Position numbers and translations under genes: made by a program. The notes below the pieces were generated by a model. It was not told where the DNA came from, did not search any database, and saw only the letters and a program-made list of their open reading frames with translations. From positions 19,048,931 through 19,112,930 of the forward strand of contig CAIIXF020000003.1 of assembly GCA_903813345.2 (NCBI GenBank): a DNA stretch of 64,000 bases, in the 5' to 3' direction. Shown piece by piece: positions 61,201-64,000 of the stretch (position 1 is its first letter; each line of letters starts with the position of its first letter). Origin of the DNA: Owenia fusiformis. Its lineage: Eukaryota > Annelida > Polychaeta > Sabellida > Oweniidae.

Positions 61201-64000
61201 CTTTTCTTGTCTATGCATTTCCATACAAACTGCAAAAAAATGATTAATTTGAAATTTTCAGTAATATTTCAAATTTTCTGGGTTGGACGGGTTTCTTTTC
61301 TTGTCTATGCTTTTCCAGACAAAATTGCAAAAATTAGTTGATTTTAAATTTTTCATTATGTTTCTTGGTATGAAGATCAATCTATGAGATAAGTTTTTTG
61401 TGTTGTAAGATATATACATTTGGATGTGTTGTGTTGTAGGCCTGGTGGGAGAATGATCGCAGTACAGAGATTGAATTAACAGCTCATCGTCATTATTCAC
61501 CAACAGATAACTACATCTCTATCATATCATCTACCTTGAAGCCCCAAGTTGATCGCTACATGATCTTCACTGTATTCACGACAACATATGTAGAGAAAGT
61601 CTATTACCTGGTAAGTTTGAGTAGAGCATGAGAAATAATGAAGCCAGATTTTTTAAAGGGGTTATTGTAGCATAAATAAAACTGAATACCTTAGACTAAA
61701 TGAAATGTGTTTAAAAAATCTGTTAACTAAGAATGAAATGAACAGAAAACATGACCAGTTTTATGAAGAAATACTGCCCTAAGTACAATATCAAACCATT
61801 GAAATAACCCCAAAATATTCATTTCCAGTTAGCTAATGCTTCTTCACATCTAAATACTTCTGGCACACAAAGAAACATTGTTATAAGTTACAAATTTTAC
61901 ATTTTAGATATCATCAAAGGGTAACATTGTCCATGGTGATGTGCTTCATATGTCATCACGTCAGAAAACTTTCTCAGTGGCGCTCTCCAGGGACATGTCT
62001 CCACAGGCTCGCATCGTGGCTTATTACATCAAGTTTGGGGAAGTTGTTACTGACGGAATGAACTTCTTTGTTGATGGATCAAATCTGAACCCCGTAAGTT
62101 GGAGAAAAATGACCCATACCATTTTGATGAGAATTTATTTTTTAAATTACTGAAATTGACCCAAAACACAGATACAAAAATTATTACTAAGTTATTGCTT
62201 ATGTATTTTTACGTGTGAATATTTGATAATCATGCAATATGCAATATTTGTGACTTGATAACTAAGTGTAGTCAATATGATGCAAATATTGATATATTAT
62301 AAATTAAAGGTGTATTTCTAATGTCATGTTTGTTAGCTTAGCTAAATCCGAACCAGAATAATGTTATGATACATACAACTACCTTTTATGCATTACCTAG
62401 GTAACCGTGACATTCAACAAAGGGAAAGATTTCACATATGATACCATTGAGATCATTGGCAAGACTGACCCAGGATCTTACATTGGATTCTCTGGCTTGG
62501 ATTATGATCTCTACAAACGTGGAGCTAGGACCTTCATCACTGAGAACGATGTAAGGAATATAACAGCCTTACACTTGTTTTGAGACTGTATCAAATAGAA
62601 TATCAGTAGAATATAGGGATCTTTCTTTCTACAAGTATTTGTAATAAAGTTTGGACAAAATTTATGCTGGGAAAAAACAGAATTTAGGCTTCAGTATGGA
62701 ATAGTTTGAACCCGAACAAAATTCATTTCAGTTGATAAAAAGTTCTGTAGATATGTTATCTTTTGGGCCATTATGGCTCACCACATGATGCTGTACAAGA
62801 CTTCCATTGCACAAGACTTCCAATGCACAAGACTTCCAATGCACAAGACTTCCAATGCACACGACTTCCAATGCACACGGCTTCCAATGCAATTTGCTAC
62901 ACTTAAATGTTCAGTTTTCAGAAATCTTGTAAGTTATGGTATAATGCGGCCAATTGATATATTGTCAATATATTTGTAGATTATGGAAGAGCTGAGTACA
63001 TATGATGACCATGTTAACTCAAGCTATAAGCACACTTGGAAGGGATGGGAGGATGAGGACAGACATGAGTTCTACCCTGCAGGAACATATGGCATTGATG
63101 CAAACACAACATTCTATGTAAGTCTTTTTCATGTGTTCAAAACATATGGCATTGATGCAAACACAACATTCTATGTAAGTCTTCTTCATGTGTATAACAT
63201 ATGGCATTGATGCTAACACAACATTCTATGTAAGTCTTCTTCATGTGTTCAAAACATATGGCATTGATGCTAACACAACATTCTATGTAAGTCTTCTTCA
63301 TGTGTATAACATATGGCATTGATGCTAACACAACATTCTATGTAAGTCTTCTTCATGTGTATAACATATGGCATTGATGCTAACACAACATTCTATGTAA
63401 GTCTTCTTCATGTGTATAACATATGGCATTGATGCAAACACAACATTCTATGTAAGTCTTCTTCATGTGTATAACATATGGCATTGATGCAAACACAACA
63501 TTCTATGTAAGTCTTTTTCATGTGTTCAAAACATATGGCATTGATGCAAACACAACATTCTATGTAAGTCTTCTTCATGTGTATAACATATGGCATTGAT
63601 GCTAACACAACATTCTATGTAAGTCTTCTTCATGTGTTCAAAACATATGGCATTGATGCTAACACAACATTCTATGTAAGTCTTCTTCATGTGTATAACA
63701 TATGGCATTGATGCTAACACAACATTCTATGTAAGTCTTCTTCATGTGTATAACATATGGCATTGATGCTAACACAACATTCTATGTAAGTCTTCTTCAT
63801 GTGTATAACATATGGCATTGATGCAAACACAACATTCTATGTAAGTCTTCTTCATGTGTATAACATATGGCATTGATGCAAACACAACATTCTATGTAAG
63901 TCTATTTCATGTGTATAACATATGGCATTGATGCAAACACAACATTCTATGTAAGTCTATTTCATGTGTATAACATATGGCATTGATGCAAACACAACAT
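55264..64000 (+). CDS. CD109/CPAMD8-like thioester protein (alpha-2-macroglobulin family), 5' part
   Basis: There are thirteen coding exons: 55264-55400, 57194-57377, 57759-57927, 58372-58497, 58883-58996, 59283-59367, 59787-59910, 60442-60672, 60938-61129, 61440-61610, 61908-62093, 62401-62550 and 62980-63117. All are in phase, giving 669 residues. A signal peptide covers about 1-27 (hydrophobic FFPALALIAALFITL). The first macroglobulin domain follows. The family line SVFIQTNKPVYRQGQ is near 148-162, then YGHWSIRVDAFG and Y-LPRFYVNV, as at the MG2-MG3 border of CD109. SSKGNIVHGD and YYIKFGEVVTDG match MG6-like parts. Several N-glycosylation sites (NYT, NET, NRT, NKT, NTT). The thioester GCGEQ and receptor-binding parts would lie to the right of the window. 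Family members are secreted or GPI-anchored protease traps or opsonins in innate immunity. Whether it is closer to CD109 or CPAMD8 is unsettled. The last visible exon end and donor are tandemly copied. Confidence 0.92.
55949..56120. mobile_element. 152-bp MITE nested in copy 2
   Basis: The element is 55959-56110, with about 55-base inverted ends (ggacgagagtaaatccca and the inverse ending cttgtcc). It is flanked by ttgcctggat and ttacctggat, a 10-bp duplication with one change. The host repeat is uninterrupted in neighbouring units. Confidence 0.75.
56716..56847 (-). mobile_element. 104-bp retroposon fragment with 14-bp target duplication
   Basis: attaaattgtatat flanks both sides (56716-56729, 56834-56847). 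The insert begins with a T-rich run (tttttattttatttat), which is an A-rich tail on the complement strand. Long duplication plus tail indicate LINE-driven insertion of a short 3' fragment. Confidence 0.7.
58497..58815 (+). repeat. About 165-bp diverged tandem duplication across the exon 4 donor and intron
   Basis: Two copies share ttaccatttacc(t/c)cc, tagaaatgtcacaaatatgg or its near match, and ggtgctcatctaaacaa. They start just after the donor at 58498. Confidence 0.7.
59619..59802 (+). repeat. 130-bp duplication that copies an acceptor site and exon start
   Basis: gtttact(a/g)taatc(c/t) followed by ttctagtc(a/g)cacaagtggcagt occurs at 59619-59672 and again 130 bases on at 59749-59802. The second is the start of coding exon 7 (59787). 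The first is a decoy: from it the frame runs about 30 codons to a stop. Confidence 0.75.
60245..60325 (-). repeat. tRNA-derived SINE-like fragment
   Basis: On the complement strand, gaggttgtgggttcaattcc followed by cattgaggtgg holds a Pol III B-box (ggttcaattcc). An anticodon-arm-like stretch (acatgtaatgagg) lies before it. No full A-box is seen, so it is a fragment. Confidence 0.4.
62796..62892 (+). repeat. 16-bp tandem repeat x 6 in intron 12
   Basis: Units of acttccaatgcacaag (a few with cacg) occur head to tail 90 bases before the acceptor of coding exon 13. Confidence 0.9.
63085..64000 (+). repeat. 55/57-bp tandem array copying an exon 3' end and its splice donor
   Basis: Seventeen copies start at 63091, 63148, 63203, 63260, 63315, 63370, 63425, 63480, 63537, 63592, 63649, 63704, 63759, 63814, 63869, 63924 and 63979 (position of ggcattgatg), and the array runs off the window. 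Each copy holds the last 11 codons of coding exon 13 (TYGIDANTTFY) plus the GTAAGT donor and about 20 intron bases. Variants (55 or 57 bp, gcaaac or gctaac) repeat in the same order every seven units, 389 bp. Confidence 0.97.

Noticed and set aside
63019-63720. Complement-strand ORFs with repeated CCVCINAIC
   Set aside because: They are mirror readings of the donor array, repeated every 389 bases with it.
63085-64000. Regular repeats that might be a CRISPR array
   Set aside because: Units are continuous without unique spacers and copy an exon border of an animal gene.

Overview
The window looks like nuclear DNA of an invertebrate animal, probably a marine one. It is AT-rich, its genes have many short exons with GT-AG introns, and it is packed with small DNA transposons and tandem repeats. 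Three host genes can be named from conserved residues. A fourth long ORF is clearly coding but unrecognised. A fifth gene, on the complement strand at the left edge, is suggested only by spliced exon fragments. I cannot name the species; hemichordate, other deuterostome or lophotrochozoan are all possible.

Layout. 1-17.5 kb: candidate exons of a complement-strand gene in long introns full of MITEs, including a nested pair (one transposon inside another, both with perfect target duplications) and a 493-bp element with a tRNA-Ala-like core. 17.1-19.9 kb: further foldback elements and a second, inverted copy of the same 0.6-kb hAT-like MITE. 21.2-26.9 kb: ATMIN/ASCIZ on the + strand in five coding exons: four zinc fingers, an 8-residue S/T/P/Q-rich repeat region, and a tail with 15 TQT motifs of the type that binds dynein light chain LC8. 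28.1-36.7 kb: a noncoding 8.6-kb inverted repeat whose arms carry about 183-bp tandem units and have been entered by at least two other repeat-bearing elements. 36.7-42.4 kb: no gene seen. 42.45-44.22 kb: a 589-residue unrecognised protein on the complement strand. 44.7-48.7 kb: transposon remnants.

48.7-53.0 kb: NEDD8 on the complement strand, five coding exons, two of them only 18 bp. Facing it head to head is a CD109/CPAMD8-like thioester-protein gene (probable untranslated first exon ending near 53588, ATG at 55264). It runs off the right edge after 13 coding exons (669 residues). The window ends inside a 55/57-bp tandem array in which the 3' end of the last visible exon and its splice donor are copied 17 times.

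The genes do not form a pathway: ATMIN is a transcription factor tied to LC8, NEDD8 is a ubiquitin-like modifier, and the CD109-like protein is secreted or surface-bound. The most unusual features are the duplicated splice-donor array with a 7-unit higher-order period, the giant palindrome, the tRNA-containing element with both terminal inverted repeats and a 17-bp target duplication, and the enlarged LC8-binding tail of ATMIN.
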